Shown piece after piece: positions 8,430 through 15,677 of a DNA stretch of 20,170 nt (the first letter of the stretch is position 1; each line of letters begins with the position of its first letter). This DNA is from Candidatus Latescibacterota bacterium (GTDB lineage Bacteria > Latescibacterota > UBA2968 > UBA8231): the NCBI GenBank assembly GCA_022825185.1, contig JAJDYK010000116.1, positions 1-20,170 on the forward strand, in the 5' to 3' direction. The position numbers were made by a program, and so were the translations under genes. Below the pieces are notes generated by a model. It was not told the DNA's origin. It made no database searches and worked only from the letters and a program-made list of their open reading frames with translations.

Positions 8430-9751
8430 TGGCGCGCTCCGAAAGTTAGCTCTTCGCGGGCTTGCTCGATTTGCACATCCACAAACTCGTTGGGCGCAGC
8501 CGGGCCGGCGAAGAGGACCTTGACGTAGTTATCGCTCAAGCCGACTTGCAAGCCGGTGGCTGAGTCTGAACGCCCTTCGGCGAGAACTTGGAGCGAGTGG
8601 CCGACAAAGCGCTGGTGGAAGGCGAGTCGCTTGGTTGCGCCGAGGGCGATAAGCGCTTGGGCGCGCTCCTTTTTGACGGCGGCGTCCTGGTGCTCGGGCA
8701 GGCGCTCGGCCGGGGTGCCTTCGCGCTGGGAGAACGGAAAGACGTGAAGATACGTCAGCGGCAGGTCGGCCAACAAGGAGCGGGTCTGGGCAAAATGCGC
8801 GTCGGTTTCCCCTGGGAAGCCGACCATGACGTCGGCACCGATGGCGCAATCGGGGATGCGGCTGGCGATTCGCTCGATCCGTTCGGCGTAGTAGGCGCGG
8901 GTGTAGCGCCGCCCCATGCGCTTGAGAATGTGGTCGTCGCCGCTTTGCAAAGGCACGTGGAAGTGGCGGCAGATCGCCGGGGAAGCTGCGGCTTGGTCAA
9001 TCAGCGCGTCGGTGACGTAACCCGGCTCAATGGAGTTGAGGCGAATGCGCTCCAAGCCGTCGATCTGTTCCAACGTGGCGAGTAGCTCGACGAGGGCCTC
9101 GGACTGGCCTTGGTCGAATCCGTAGCGGCCCGTGTGGACGCCGGTCAGGGCAAGCTCGCGGTAGCCGGCCGCGACCATGCTCTGGGCTTGGGCTACCACT
9201 TCGGCGGCCGGGCGGCTGGCGCTGTGCCCGCGCACTGCTGGGATGATGCAATAGGTGCAGTGTTCGTCGCAGCCGTCTTGGATTTGCAGGCTACCGCGCG
9301 TGCGGCCCTGGGGCACTGCGCCGTCAATGGCGAGAAATTGCTCGGTGCGCGGCCTCGTCGCCGAGGGCGCGGGGATTTCAACACCCGCTAGATGCCCTTC
9401 GAGCAGCTCGACGAGTTGGGCTTTCTGGCCATTGCCCACGACCAAGTCGGCACCGGCCTCGGTGAGGTCTGCTGGCCGCCGCTGGGCATAGCAGCCGGTG
9501 GCGACGATCTCGGCGCTTGGATTGCGCCGCCGGGCGCGGCGCACTGCCTTGCGCGAGTCTGCATCGCCCGCGCCGGTGACCGTGCAGGTATTGACCACGT
9601 ACACGTCGGCCTCAGCACCGAAAGGCACGACTGAATAGCCGCGTTCGGTCAGGTGGTGGGCGAGGGCTTCTACTTCGTAGGCATTGAGCTTGCAACCCAC
9701 GTTTTGCAGGGCCACGCGCGCATTTGCATTTGCGGATGTTGGAGTGCCCAT
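8426..9751 (-). CDS. mtaB: tRNA t6A37 methylthiotransferase MtaB
   Basis: This radical-SAM methylthiotransferase (441 residues) converts t6A to ms2t6A at position 37 of tRNAs that read ANN codons. The UPF0004 domain carries Cys20 (NVGCKLN), Cys56 (VVNTCTVT) and Cys87 (ATGCYAQ). The radical-SAM motif is Cys161-Cys165-Cys168 (DGCDEHCTYC), followed by IIPAVRGHSASRP, which is typical of MtaB/YqeV rather than MiaB. GVHTGRYG and PLQSGDD are further family motifs. A C-terminal TRAM-like region ends in a short acidic/polar tail. The start is the ATG at 9751; the Shine-Dalgarno sequence is weak. It overlaps miaB by 4 bp, so both A37 methylthiolation enzymes are made together. The 69-bp gap upstream contains a hairpin that may end the pcrA transcript. 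Confidence 0.93.
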   Translation of the reverse strand: MGTPTSANANARVALQNVGCKLNAYEVEALAHHLTERGYSVVPFGAEADVYVVNTCTVTGAGDADSRKAVRRARRRNPSAEIVATGCYAQRRPADLTEAGADLVVGNGQKAQLVELLEGHLAGVEIPAPSATRPRTEQFLAIDGAVPQGRTRGSLQIQDGCDEHCTYCIIPAVRGHSASRPAAEVVAQAQSMVAAGYRELALTGVHTGRYGFDQGQSEALVELLATLEQIDGLERIRLNSIEPGYVTDALIDQAAASPAICRHFHVPLQSGDDHILKRMGRRYTRAYYAERIERIASRIPDCAIGADVMVGFPGETDAHFAQTRSLLADLPLTYLHVFPFSQREGTPAERLPEHQDAAVKKERAQALIALGATKRLAFHQRFVGHSLQVLAEGRSDSATGLQVGLSDNYVKVLFAGPAAPNEFVDVQIEQAREELTFGARQ

Positions 9752-9792
9752 AAGTCCGTCAAGGAAAACGAGATAGACTATAAAACTTAAAG

Positions 9793-9813
9793 ATTGGCCC
9801 TCTCTGGGGCAAT
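9793..9813 (-). terminator. Candidate intrinsic terminator after the helicase gene
   Basis: On the minus strand the arms ATTG-C-CCC and GGG-C-CAAT flank a 5-nt loop. There is one C-C mismatch in an otherwise perfect dyad. It is followed by a T-rich stretch (CTTTAAGTTTTATAG). The stem is short, so termination would be partial at best. It lies 8 bases past the helicase stop codon. Confidence 0.35.
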
Positions 9814-9820
9814 GGGCGGT

Positions 9821-12037
9821 TCAGGCGGGTTCGAGCTGGGCGTACGCGACGGCGATGCGTTTGGTCTGCGTCCCAAAGCAGATGGAGAGTTTCATCTTTT
9901 CGCCCTGCCCTTCGCGACTGACGATCTGGCCGCGCCCCCATTGGGGGTGGCGCACCCACTGGCCAACGGCGAGGAAGTCGTCTTGGTCAACGAACTCGTC
10001 GAAGCCGGGCGACTGATCGGAGTCCCACTCGTAGTGGACGCCTTGGGCAGCCGGAGGCTTTTTGCGGCGCTGTGGTTCGACGCGTTGCCGCGAGCGGGCA
10101 AAGCCGCGGTCCAACTCGTAATTCTGGGCCGTCAGTTCGGCGGGGATTTCGCTTAAAAACCGCGAGGGTTCGGTTGAGAGTAACGAACCGTACGCATAGC
10201 GGCGCAGGGCATAGGTGAGGCTGAGTTGCTCTTGTGCGCGGGTCATGCCCACGTAGCAGAGTCGGCGCTCCTCTTCGATGGCTTGGGGATCGCCGACGGC
10301 TCGCGCCGTGGGAAAGAGATTTTCTTCGAGACCGCAGACAAAGACCAAGGGGAACTCTAAGCCCTTGGCACCGTGCAGGGTCATCAAGGTAATGGCGTTG
10401 CCCTCGTTGTCGCTTTCGTCCGCCGAGGTCAGCAGCGACTTTTCTTCGAGATAGGTGGCTAACGTCGAGTCTGGGTTCTCGTCTGCATATTCGGTCATTT
10501 CGGCTAGTAACTGGTCGAGATTCTGCAAACGAGCCTCGGCTTCTGGGGTGTTTTCGGCCGCGAGCATGGCGCGGTATCCACTCTTTTCGACGACGGCAAA
10601 GCCCAGTTCGGGCAGGGAGAGTTCATCGGTGGCTGTCGTTAGCTCGCCGATCAGATCGGCGAAGGCTGCGAGGCTCTTTTGCGCACGGCCGCTGAGGTTG
10701 GGGACGTCGTCGAGGTGCTCAAGTGCCGTGGAGAGGCTCCAGCCCTTGGCTTGGGCGAAAGCCTGCAAGCGGGCAAGGGAGGTGTCGCCAATGCCTCGGC
10801 GCGGCGTATTGACGATGCGGCGCAGGGCAATGTCGTCGGCTGGGTTGACCAACAGCCGCAAATAGGACAGCACATCGCGGATTTCGCGGCGGTCGTAAAA
10901 GCGGATGCCCCCGACGATTACGTAGGGCAGGCGGGCACGTTGCAACTCCTCTTCAAAGAGTCGCGATTGGGCGTTAGTGCGGTAGAGCACCGCGGCGTCC
11001 CCGAGGCCGTAGCGTCCCAAGCGGTCGTAGCGGCGAATAGCATCGACGACGTGACGGGCCTCGCGGCGGTCCGAGTCGCATTCGACGACCGCGACTGGAT
11101 CGCCCTCGGGGCCGTTCGTCCACAGCTCTTTGCCCTTGCGGCCTTGGTTGTGGCTGATGACGGCATTGGCGGCGGCGAGGATGCGGCCGGTGGAGCGGTA
11201 GTTTTGCTCCAGCCGCACTAGGCGGGCATCTGTATAGTCGCGTTCAAAGTCGAGGATATTGCGGATGTCAGCACCGCGAAATTGGTAGATCGACTGGTCG
11301 TCATCGCCGACCACGCAGATGTTGCGGTGGTGAGCCGCTAGCTGGCGGCAGAGCAAGTACTGGGGCCGGTTCGTGTCTTGGTATTCATCGACGAGCAGGT
11401 GCTCAAAGCGCTCTTGGTAGGTTTGCAGAATGTCCGAGTGGCGGTCGAACTGGCGCACGACCTCGATGAGCAAGTCGTCGAAATCAAGGGCTTGGTTGCG
11501 GCGCAACTCGCGTTCGTAGTCGGCGTAGAGTTCGGCGATTTGCCGTTGGTGCTCGTTCGCCTGGTGCGCGAATTCCAACGGGTCGAGCATGGCGTTCTTG
11601 GCGCGGCTGATCTGGCTGACGACCGCGCGCGGGGCGAGGTCGCGCTCGTCGATCTGGTGGGCGTCGAGGACGCGGCGGATGGTGGCGCGGCGGTCGTCTT
11701 CGTCGTAGATGGAGAAGTTGGGATCTAAACCAAAGCTCTCGGCTTGGCGGCGCAGGATGCGCGCACAGATTGAGTGGAAGGTGCCGATCCATAGCTCGTT
11801 GGCCGCCGAACCGACAAGCTGTTCGATGCGCTCGCGCATTTCGCCCGCAGCCTTGTTGGTAAAGGTCGCGGCGAGGATGCGCCACGGGGGCACGCCGACT
11901 TCTTTGATGAGGAAGGCAATGCGATGGGTGAGTACGCGGGTCTTGCCCGAGCCGGCTCCAGCGAGGATCAACAGCGGGCCGCCCGCGGCCTCGGCAGCAC
12001 GGCGTTGCGCTGGATTGAGGGCGTCTAGTATGGACAT
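9821..12037 (-). CDS. pcrA: ATP-dependent 3'-5' DNA helicase, UvrD/PcrA type
   Basis: This is a superfamily 1A helicase of 738 residues, the usual PcrA/UvrD size, acting in repair and in clearing replication blocks. The Q-motif region LNPAQRRA is at 7-14 and Walker A AGAGSGKT at 26-33. DEYQDTN (motif II) is near 215 and GDDDQSIYQFRGAD (motif III) near 242. QNYRST (motif IV) is near 276, TLHGAKGLEF (motif V) near 550 and VGMTRAQ (motif VI) near 594. The last 50 residues (GQWVRHPQWGRG onward) form the small C-terminal Tudor-like domain found in PcrA, which favours PcrA over Rep. The ATG is 2 bp after the mltG stop, so the two genes are probably coupled. Confidence 0.93.
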   Translation of the reverse strand: MSILDALNPAQRRAAEAAGGPLLILAGAGSGKTRVLTHRIAFLIKEVGVPPWRILAATFTNKAAGEMRERIEQLVGSAANELWIGTFHSICARILRRQAESFGLDPNFSIYDEDDRRATIRRVLDAHQIDERDLAPRAVVSQISRAKNAMLDPLEFAHQANEHQRQIAELYADYERELRRNQALDFDDLLIEVVRQFDRHSDILQTYQERFEHLLVDEYQDTNRPQYLLCRQLAAHHRNICVVGDDDQSIYQFRGADIRNILDFERDYTDARLVRLEQNYRSTGRILAAANAVISHNQGRKGKELWTNGPEGDPVAVVECDSDRREARHVVDAIRRYDRLGRYGLGDAAVLYRTNAQSRLFEEELQRARLPYVIVGGIRFYDRREIRDVLSYLRLLVNPADDIALRRIVNTPRRGIGDTSLARLQAFAQAKGWSLSTALEHLDDVPNLSGRAQKSLAAFADLIGELTTATDELSLPELGFAVVEKSGYRAMLAAENTPEAEARLQNLDQLLAEMTEYADENPDSTLATYLEEKSLLTSADESDNEGNAITLMTLHGAKGLEFPLVFVCGLEENLFPTARAVGDPQAIEEERRLCYVGMTRAQEQLSLTYALRRYAYGSLLSTEPSRFLSEIPAELTAQNYELDRGFARSRQRVEPQRRKKPPAAQGVHYEWDSDQSPGFDEFVDQDDFLAVGQWVRHPQWGRGQIVSREGQGEKMKLSICFGTQTKRIAVAYAQLEPA

Positions 12038-12039
12038 CC

Positions 12040-13071
12040 TCAGTTCGTCTGCATGCGCTGGGATCGCTTGACTTGGCGCTTGGCGCGCTCGTGTTCCCTG
12101 TTGGTGCGGCTGAAGATATGGGTGCCGTCGCCGCGAGCGACGAAGTAGAGATAGTCGGTCTCCGCGGGATAGAGCACGGCGAAAAGGGCCGTGCGGCCGG
12201 GACTGCTGATAGGGCCAGGGGGCAGGCCGTGGTGGCGATACGTGTTGAAGGGCGAATCCACCTCTAAGTCGGCATAGGTCAGCCGTTTCTTGTTCGTGCC
12301 GAGCACGTAGTTGATCGTCGCGCAGGATTCGAGGCGGCGGTTGAGCTTGAGGCGGCGCTGGAAGACGCCGGAGATAATGGGCTGCTCCTCGACGGCCACT
12401 GCTTCGCGCTCGACGATCGAGGCCAGCGTCACAGCTTCGTGCAGCGAAAGGCCAAGTTCATCGAGCCGCTGGCGTAGGGAGTCGGCGAATACGCGGTGGA
12501 ATTGGTCAACCATGAGGGCGGCGATGGTGCGTTCGTCGGCGTTTAAGTCGAAGAAGTACGTCTCGGGGAAGAGGTAGCCTTCGAGACTGGATGCGGCCAC
12601 GCCGAGTTGGCGGATGAGCTGCGGGTCTTCGGTGGCGGCGATAAAGCGCGCTGAATCCGCTACGCCTGCGGCCTGTAGATGGCCTGCGATCTGGTGGCGA
12701 TTCAGCCCCTCGGGGATCGTCGCGGGCTGGGTTTGGATGGGAGCCTTGAGCAGGGATTGGACCATGGCGGCTGTCGTGCCGGTGCCGTCGAGTTGATAGG
12801 TGCCGGCCTTGAGCTGATGACCGAGGCCCTTGAGCCGGACGGTCCAGGCAAAGACGTGGGCGTTGTGGATCAAATTTTCCCGTTCTAGCAACTGGCCGAT
12901 CCAGCGGGCGCTCGCACCTTGGGGGATGTGGATTGTGCGCACCGGGTGTTCGTGAGTCGGTTGGTTCAAATACCAAAATCCCCCGAGCGGCAATGCCATC
13001 CCCACCAGTGCAATAACCGCGACGAGTAAGAGTGCACGGTACCAGCGTGCAGACTTGGCTTGAGTTGGCAT
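12040..13071 (-). CDS. mltG: Endolytic murein transglycosylase MltG
   Basis: MltG is a membrane-anchored lytic transglycosylase that cuts nascent peptidoglycan glycan strands. The protein has 343 residues with one transmembrane segment at about 12-35 after a basic N-terminus. A LysM-like region follows, then the YceG catalytic domain. LEGYLFPETY lies at 163-172 and the catalytic Glu at 221 in ASIVEREA. Family residues in SPFNTYRHHGLPPGPISSPG and YFVARGDGTHIFS are all present. The ATG at 13071 has AAGG 8 nt upstream. It is the first gene of the minus-strand series and has a candidate sigma70 promoter about 130 bp upstream. Confidence 0.95.
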   Translation of the reverse strand: MPTQAKSARWYRALLLVAVIALVGMALPLGGFWYLNQPTHEHPVRTIHIPQGASARWIGQLLERENLIHNAHVFAWTVRLKGLGHQLKAGTYQLDGTGTTAAMVQSLLKAPIQTQPATIPEGLNRHQIAGHLQAAGVADSARFIAATEDPQLIRQLGVAASSLEGYLFPETYFFDLNADERTIAALMVDQFHRVFADSLRQRLDELGLSLHEAVTLASIVEREAVAVEEQPIISGVFQRRLKLNRRLESCATINYVLGTNKKRLTYADLEVDSPFNTYRHHGLPPGPISSPGRTALFAVLYPAETDYLYFVARGDGTHIFSRTNREHERAKRQVKRSQRMQTN

Positions 13072-13201
13072 ACTGTCGGCCTTACCTAAATTGATGCGGG
13101 TATGTCAAGTTGCACACCCGTCCATCGGAAAATGGGCTGCGAACTAAGGCTAGCGCAAAAGTATGAATCGGGATTGTTTTACAACCAAGACTGAGGTGAA
13201 A

Positions 13202-13230
13202 AATGTATAAGAAAAGGCAATCCCTGTCAA
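13202..13230 (-). promoter_or_regulatory. Candidate sigma70 promoter for mltG-pcrA
   Basis: A perfect -35 TTGACA (13230 to 13225) is followed by a 17-bp spacer and TACATT (13207 to 13202). An alternative -10, TATACA, lies two bases nearer. The predicted leader is about 125 nt. A second TTGACA at 13108 to 13103 on the same strand lacks a good -10. Confidence 0.5.
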
Positions 13231-13244
13231 TCTGATTCGCTTTC

Positions 13245-13273
13245 TTGACGCTAGCAGAGAATCCGGTTAGTTT
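13245..13273 (+). promoter_or_regulatory. Candidate sigma70 promoter for the ABC exporter
   Basis: TTGACG (13245-13250), a 17-bp spacer and TAGTTT (13268-13273). The -10 matches the consensus at three of six bases, but the same hexamer at the same spacing occurs in the tRNA-Thr promoter in this window. The leader to the chosen TTG start would be about 55 nt. Confidence 0.4.
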
Positions 13274-13322
13274 CCCAACTTTTTGTCTTGTCGCCTCAAC
13301 GCCGCGCCCGGCTTTTCGGCGC

Positions 13323-13337
13323 AGGAGATTTCCGTTG
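13323..13337 (+). promoter_or_regulatory. Ribosome binding site that sets a TTG start
   Basis: AGGAG at 13323-13327 lies 7 nt before TTG at 13335-13337. No in-frame ATG exists near the start of the conserved ABC domain. The upstream in-frame TTG at 13245 is inside the promoter -35 and would add a non-conserved, Arg-rich stretch of 30 residues. This supports 13335 as the true start. Confidence 0.75.
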
Positions 13338-14288
13338 GACCCTCAAATACTCATCAGTATCTCGCAGCTTTCCCACGTCTATGCGGATAGGCGCAAGAAA
13401 GCGGGCCATCGCGCGCTCCATGAGATCAATCTCGACATCCACGCTGGGGAGACGATGGCCCTGTTGGGACCTAATGGCAGTGGTAAATCTACCCTCCTGC
13501 GCGTGCTGACTACTGCGCTGGTGCCCACCTCGGGAGCGGTGCGAGTCGGCGGCGTGCTCTTGGGGGAAGATCCGTCGGCCGTGCGCCGTCAGTTGGGGAT
13601 CGTCTTTCAGAATCCCGCGCTCGATGGGAAAATGACGGTCGGCGAAAACTTGCGGATGGCGGGTTTGCTCTACGGCATGGGCCGCCGCGCCGTGCGCCAG
13701 CGCAGTCAACAGTTGCTGGAGGTTGTCGGCTTGTGGGAACGGCGCAACGAGCGGGTGGAGAAGCTCTCTGGAGGCATGCGGCGGCGCGTCGAATTGGCCA
13801 AGGCGCTGCTGCCAACGCCAGCTATTCTCGTGCTCGACGAGCCGACTGCCGGGTTAGATCCAATGGCGCGTCAAGATTTCTGGCTCCAAGTGGAGGAACT
13901 CAAAGCGGACGAACAACTCACAGTCGTGGTCTCGACCCACCTCTTGGACGAGGCCGAGTGCGCGGACCGAGTCGCCATTTTGCACCAAGGACAGCTACTC
14001 GTCTGTGGTCCCCCAAGGGCCTTGCAGCGCCAATTGGGGCGCGAGATCCTCACGCTGCGCAGCGACGATGCTGCCGCACTACAAGCAGCACTGCGCAGCG
14101 ACATGGATCTCGAGGGGCTAGTCGTCGATCAGGATTTGCGCGTCCCGCTCAACAGCGACATCAGCCTCGACGAGGTATTCCAGCGCTTCGGCTCCCAGAT
14201 TCGCTCGCTGTCTTTGGCTCCTCCCTCGCTCGACGATGTGTTCGTGCGCTACACCGGCCAGCACCTTGAAGAAGGAAACGCCGCTTGA
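13335..14288 (+). CDS. ABC-2 type exporter, ATP-binding subunit
   Basis: This is a 317-residue ATPase of the DrrA/CcmA-like ABC-2 exporter group. Walker A GPNGSGKST is at 45-53, the Q-loop Gln at 92 (VFQNP), the signature LSGGM at 144-148, Walker B LVLDEP with Asp168 and Glu169, and the switch His at 202 (STHLLDEAE). All catalytic residues are present. The C-terminal region (about 230-317) ends in PSLDDVFVRYTG, typical of this subfamily. The chosen start is TTG with a good AGGAG. The permease start overlaps its stop by 4 bp, so the two subunits form one transporter. The exported substrate cannot be told from the sequence; drugs, lipids and polysaccharides are all possible for the group. Confidence 0.92.
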   Translation: MDPQILISISQLSHVYADRRKKAGHRALHEINLDIHAGETMALLGPNGSGKSTLLRVLTTALVPTSGAVRVGGVLLGEDPSAVRRQLGIVFQNPALDGKMTVGENLRMAGLLYGMGRRAVRQRSQQLLEVVGLWERRNERVEKLSGGMRRRVELAKALLPTPAILVLDEPTAGLDPMARQDFWLQVEELKADEQLTVVVSTHLLDEAECADRVAILHQGQLLVCGPPRALQRQLGREILTLRSDDAAALQAALRSDMDLEGLVVDQDLRVPLNSDISLDEVFQRFGSQIRSLSLAPPSLDDVFVRYTGQHLEEGNAA

Positions 14289-15049
14289 ACGGCGCGTGGA
14301 TTTTGGCTCAGCGCGAAGTGCTGCGCTTTTTGCGCCAGCCTTCGCGGCTTTTGGGGAGCTTGGTGCAGCCGCTGATGCTGTGGTTTTTCATGGGCTCGGG
14401 TTTTGCCGACAGCTTCATCAGCGGGGGCAGCGAGTTGAGCTACAGAGAGTTTTTCTATCCGGGCATCGTGCTGATGCTCCTGCTTTTCGCGGCGATTTTT
14501 TCCACCATCACCCTCATCGAAGATCGCAGCGCTGGCTTTTTGCAAGGCGTGCTGGTAGCCCCAGTGCCGCGTCTGAGTATAGCGCTGGGCAAGCTGGTCG
14601 GCGGTACGCTCATTGCCTTGTTGCAGGTGCTTGTGTTTTTGCTGCTGGCACCGGTGGCTGGCATTGGCTTGTCAGTGGAGATGATCTTAGTCCTCTTGGC
14701 CCTCTGCGCGCTGATCGGCATGGGCTTCACGGGTTTGGGTTTCATGGTCGCGTGGCAGTTGGATTCAGTGGCTGGCTACCACGCAGTAATGAGCGTCGTG
14801 CTCATCCCCTTGTGGTTCCTTTCCGGTGCACTCTTTCCCATTGAAGGGGCTGCGCCTTGGCTCGAGTGGGTGATGCAGTGCAATCCCGTGACTTACGCAC
14901 TGGTAGTTTTGCGGAAGGCGTTCTACTTGGTGCCGGCTCAACTGATAGCCGACGCGGCGTTTGTACACGCCCTGCTGATCACCGGCGGCTGGACGGTACT
15001 GACGACGGTTGGGGCCGCTTGGATGGTGGCCCGCAATCGCGGCCCCTGA
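14285..15049 (+). CDS. ABC-2 type exporter, permease subunit
   Basis: This inner-membrane permease has 254 residues and about six transmembrane segments, as expected for an ABC-2 family half-transporter. An N-terminal amphipathic stretch (REVLRFLRQPSRLLGSL) is followed by hydrophobic segments near 25-45, 57-80, 100-125, 133-155, 165-185 and 225-250. The ABC-2 signature region LIPLWFLSGALFPIEGAAPWLEWVMQCNPVTY is recognisable from about residue 174. The start is TTG at 14285, overlapping the ATPase stop as TTGA, with AAGGA about 9 nt upstream, so translation is probably coupled. It ends 2 bp from the convergent DUF420 gene, leaving no room for a separate terminator. Confidence 0.9.
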   Translation: MNGAWILAQREVLRFLRQPSRLLGSLVQPLMLWFFMGSGFADSFISGGSELSYREFFYPGIVLMLLLFAAIFSTITLIEDRSAGFLQGVLVAPVPRLSIALGKLVGGTLIALLQVLVFLLLAPVAGIGLSVEMILVLLALCALIGMGFTGLGFMVAWQLDSVAGYHAVMSVVLIPLWFLSGALFPIEGAAPWLEWVMQCNPVTYALVVLRKAFYLVPAQLIADAAFVHALLITGGWTVLTTVGAAWMVARNRGP

Positions 15050-15051
15050 TT

Positions 15052-15465
15052 TCAGAGTTGGTAGAGCATTAGATAGACCACCACGCCGCTAACCGAGACA
15101 AAGATCCACACCGGCCAGACCCAGCGGGCCAACCGACGATGGCGGGCAAAATCTTGGTTGTAAGCGCGCCAGACGACGAGGGCCACAAAAGGGGCCATTA
15201 TTGCCGCGAGGATGATGTGGGGTATGAGCACGGCGAAGTATAGGGGACGAGTCCAGTCGTAGTGGGGATAGGGCACCGAGCCTACCTGAACGTGGTAAAC
15301 CAAATACGAACACAGGAAGAGCACGGAGCAGGTGAGCGCGGCTAGCATGGACTTTTGATGGGCTTGACGCGCGACGCGACGGATCTGCAGGTAGCCGCGC
15401 ACGAGCAGGAACACGCACAAGATGTTGAGACAGGCGTTTAGCGTGGGCAGATCTGTAACAGACAC
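15052..15465 (-). CDS. DUF420 family membrane protein
   Basis: This protein has 137 residues and four predicted transmembrane helices. It matches DUF420 (Bacillus YozB-like), with LPTLNACLNILCVFLL at the N-terminus, a conserved YHVQVGS in the second helix region, H-containing LIPHIILA, and a C-terminal RWVWPVWIFVSVSGVVVYLMLY. The conserved His residues in and near the membrane suggest metal or heme contacts. Members often sit near cytochrome oxidase or heme-copper assembly genes, but the biochemical role is not established. The start is GTG at 15465 without a clear Shine-Dalgarno sequence. It is the first coding region after the tRNA-Thr on the same strand, with a hairpin between them. Confidence 0.85.
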   Translation of the reverse strand: MSVTDLPTLNACLNILCVFLLVRGYLQIRRVARQAHQKSMLAALTCSVLFLCSYLVYHVQVGSVPYPHYDWTRPLYFAVLIPHIILAAIMAPFVALVVWRAYNQDFARHRRLARWVWPVWIFVSVSGVVVYLMLYQL

Positions 15466-15491
15466 AGGCTAGCAGGAAGGGGACCAATGTA

Positions 15492-15526
15492 AACGCGAGC
15501 TGGCGACTAGTGCGCAAGCTCGCGTT
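15492..15526 (-). terminator. Strong hairpin after tRNA-Thr, candidate terminator
   Basis: There is a perfect 10-bp inverted repeat, AACGCGAGCT and AGCTCGCGTT, around a 15-nt spacer. The spacer can add a GCG/CGC inner stem after one mismatch. It begins 7 bases past the encoded CCA of the tRNA. On the minus strand the stem is followed only by TTACATT, so the U-tract is weak. It may be a terminator, a processing or stability element, or an attenuator ahead of the DUF420 gene. Confidence 0.55.
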
Positions 15527-15532
15527 GTGTCG

Positions 15533-15608
15533 TGGAGCCGCCACCCGGACTCGAACCGGGGACCTACTCATTACGAGTGAGTTGCTCTACCAGCTGAGCT
15601 ATGGCGGC
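15533..15608 (-). tRNA. tRNA-Thr (anticodon CGT)
   Basis: A full cloverleaf can be folded by eye. The acceptor stem is GCCGCCA with TGGCGGC and the D-arm contains AGCTCAGCTGGTAGAGC. The anticodon stem is ACTCA/TGAGT with loop CTCGTAA, giving anticodon CGT. The T-arm is CCCGG-TTCGAGT-CCGGG. The discriminator base is T and the 3' CCA is encoded. It decodes ACG threonine codons. As an ANN-reading tRNA it is a likely t6A37/ms2t6A37 substrate of the MtaB encoded in this window. Confidence 0.97.
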
Positions 15609-15623
15609 TATGCTGTGCAGTAG

Positions 15624-15652
15624 AAACTAGGCGGAGCTAGTTACGGTGTCAA
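15624..15652 (-). promoter_or_regulatory. Promoter of tRNA-Thr
   Basis: A perfect -35 TTGACA (15652 to 15647), a 17-bp spacer and TAGTTT (15629 to 15624). The expected start site is about 9 nt before the tRNA 5' end, which is normal for a tRNA promoter and supports the call despite the poor -10. Confidence 0.65.
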
Positions 15653-15667
15653 GAACCGCTGCGGTTC
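15653..15667 (-). terminator. Short perfect palindrome between ftsA and the tRNA promoter
   Basis: GAACCG and CGGTTC flank a 3-nt spacer. The element lies 10 bases after the ftsA stop and abuts the -35 box of the tRNA promoter. It has no proper U-tract (TTGACA follows), so it is either a weak terminator for ftsA or a protein-binding site that controls the tRNA. Confidence 0.35.
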
Positions 15668-15677
15668 GCGCCGCCTA

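Noticed and set aside
9777..9782. A TATAGT hexamer upstream of mtaB as a promoter
   Set aside because: No recognisable -35 lies 16-18 bp upstream; the corresponding hexamer is AGAGAG.
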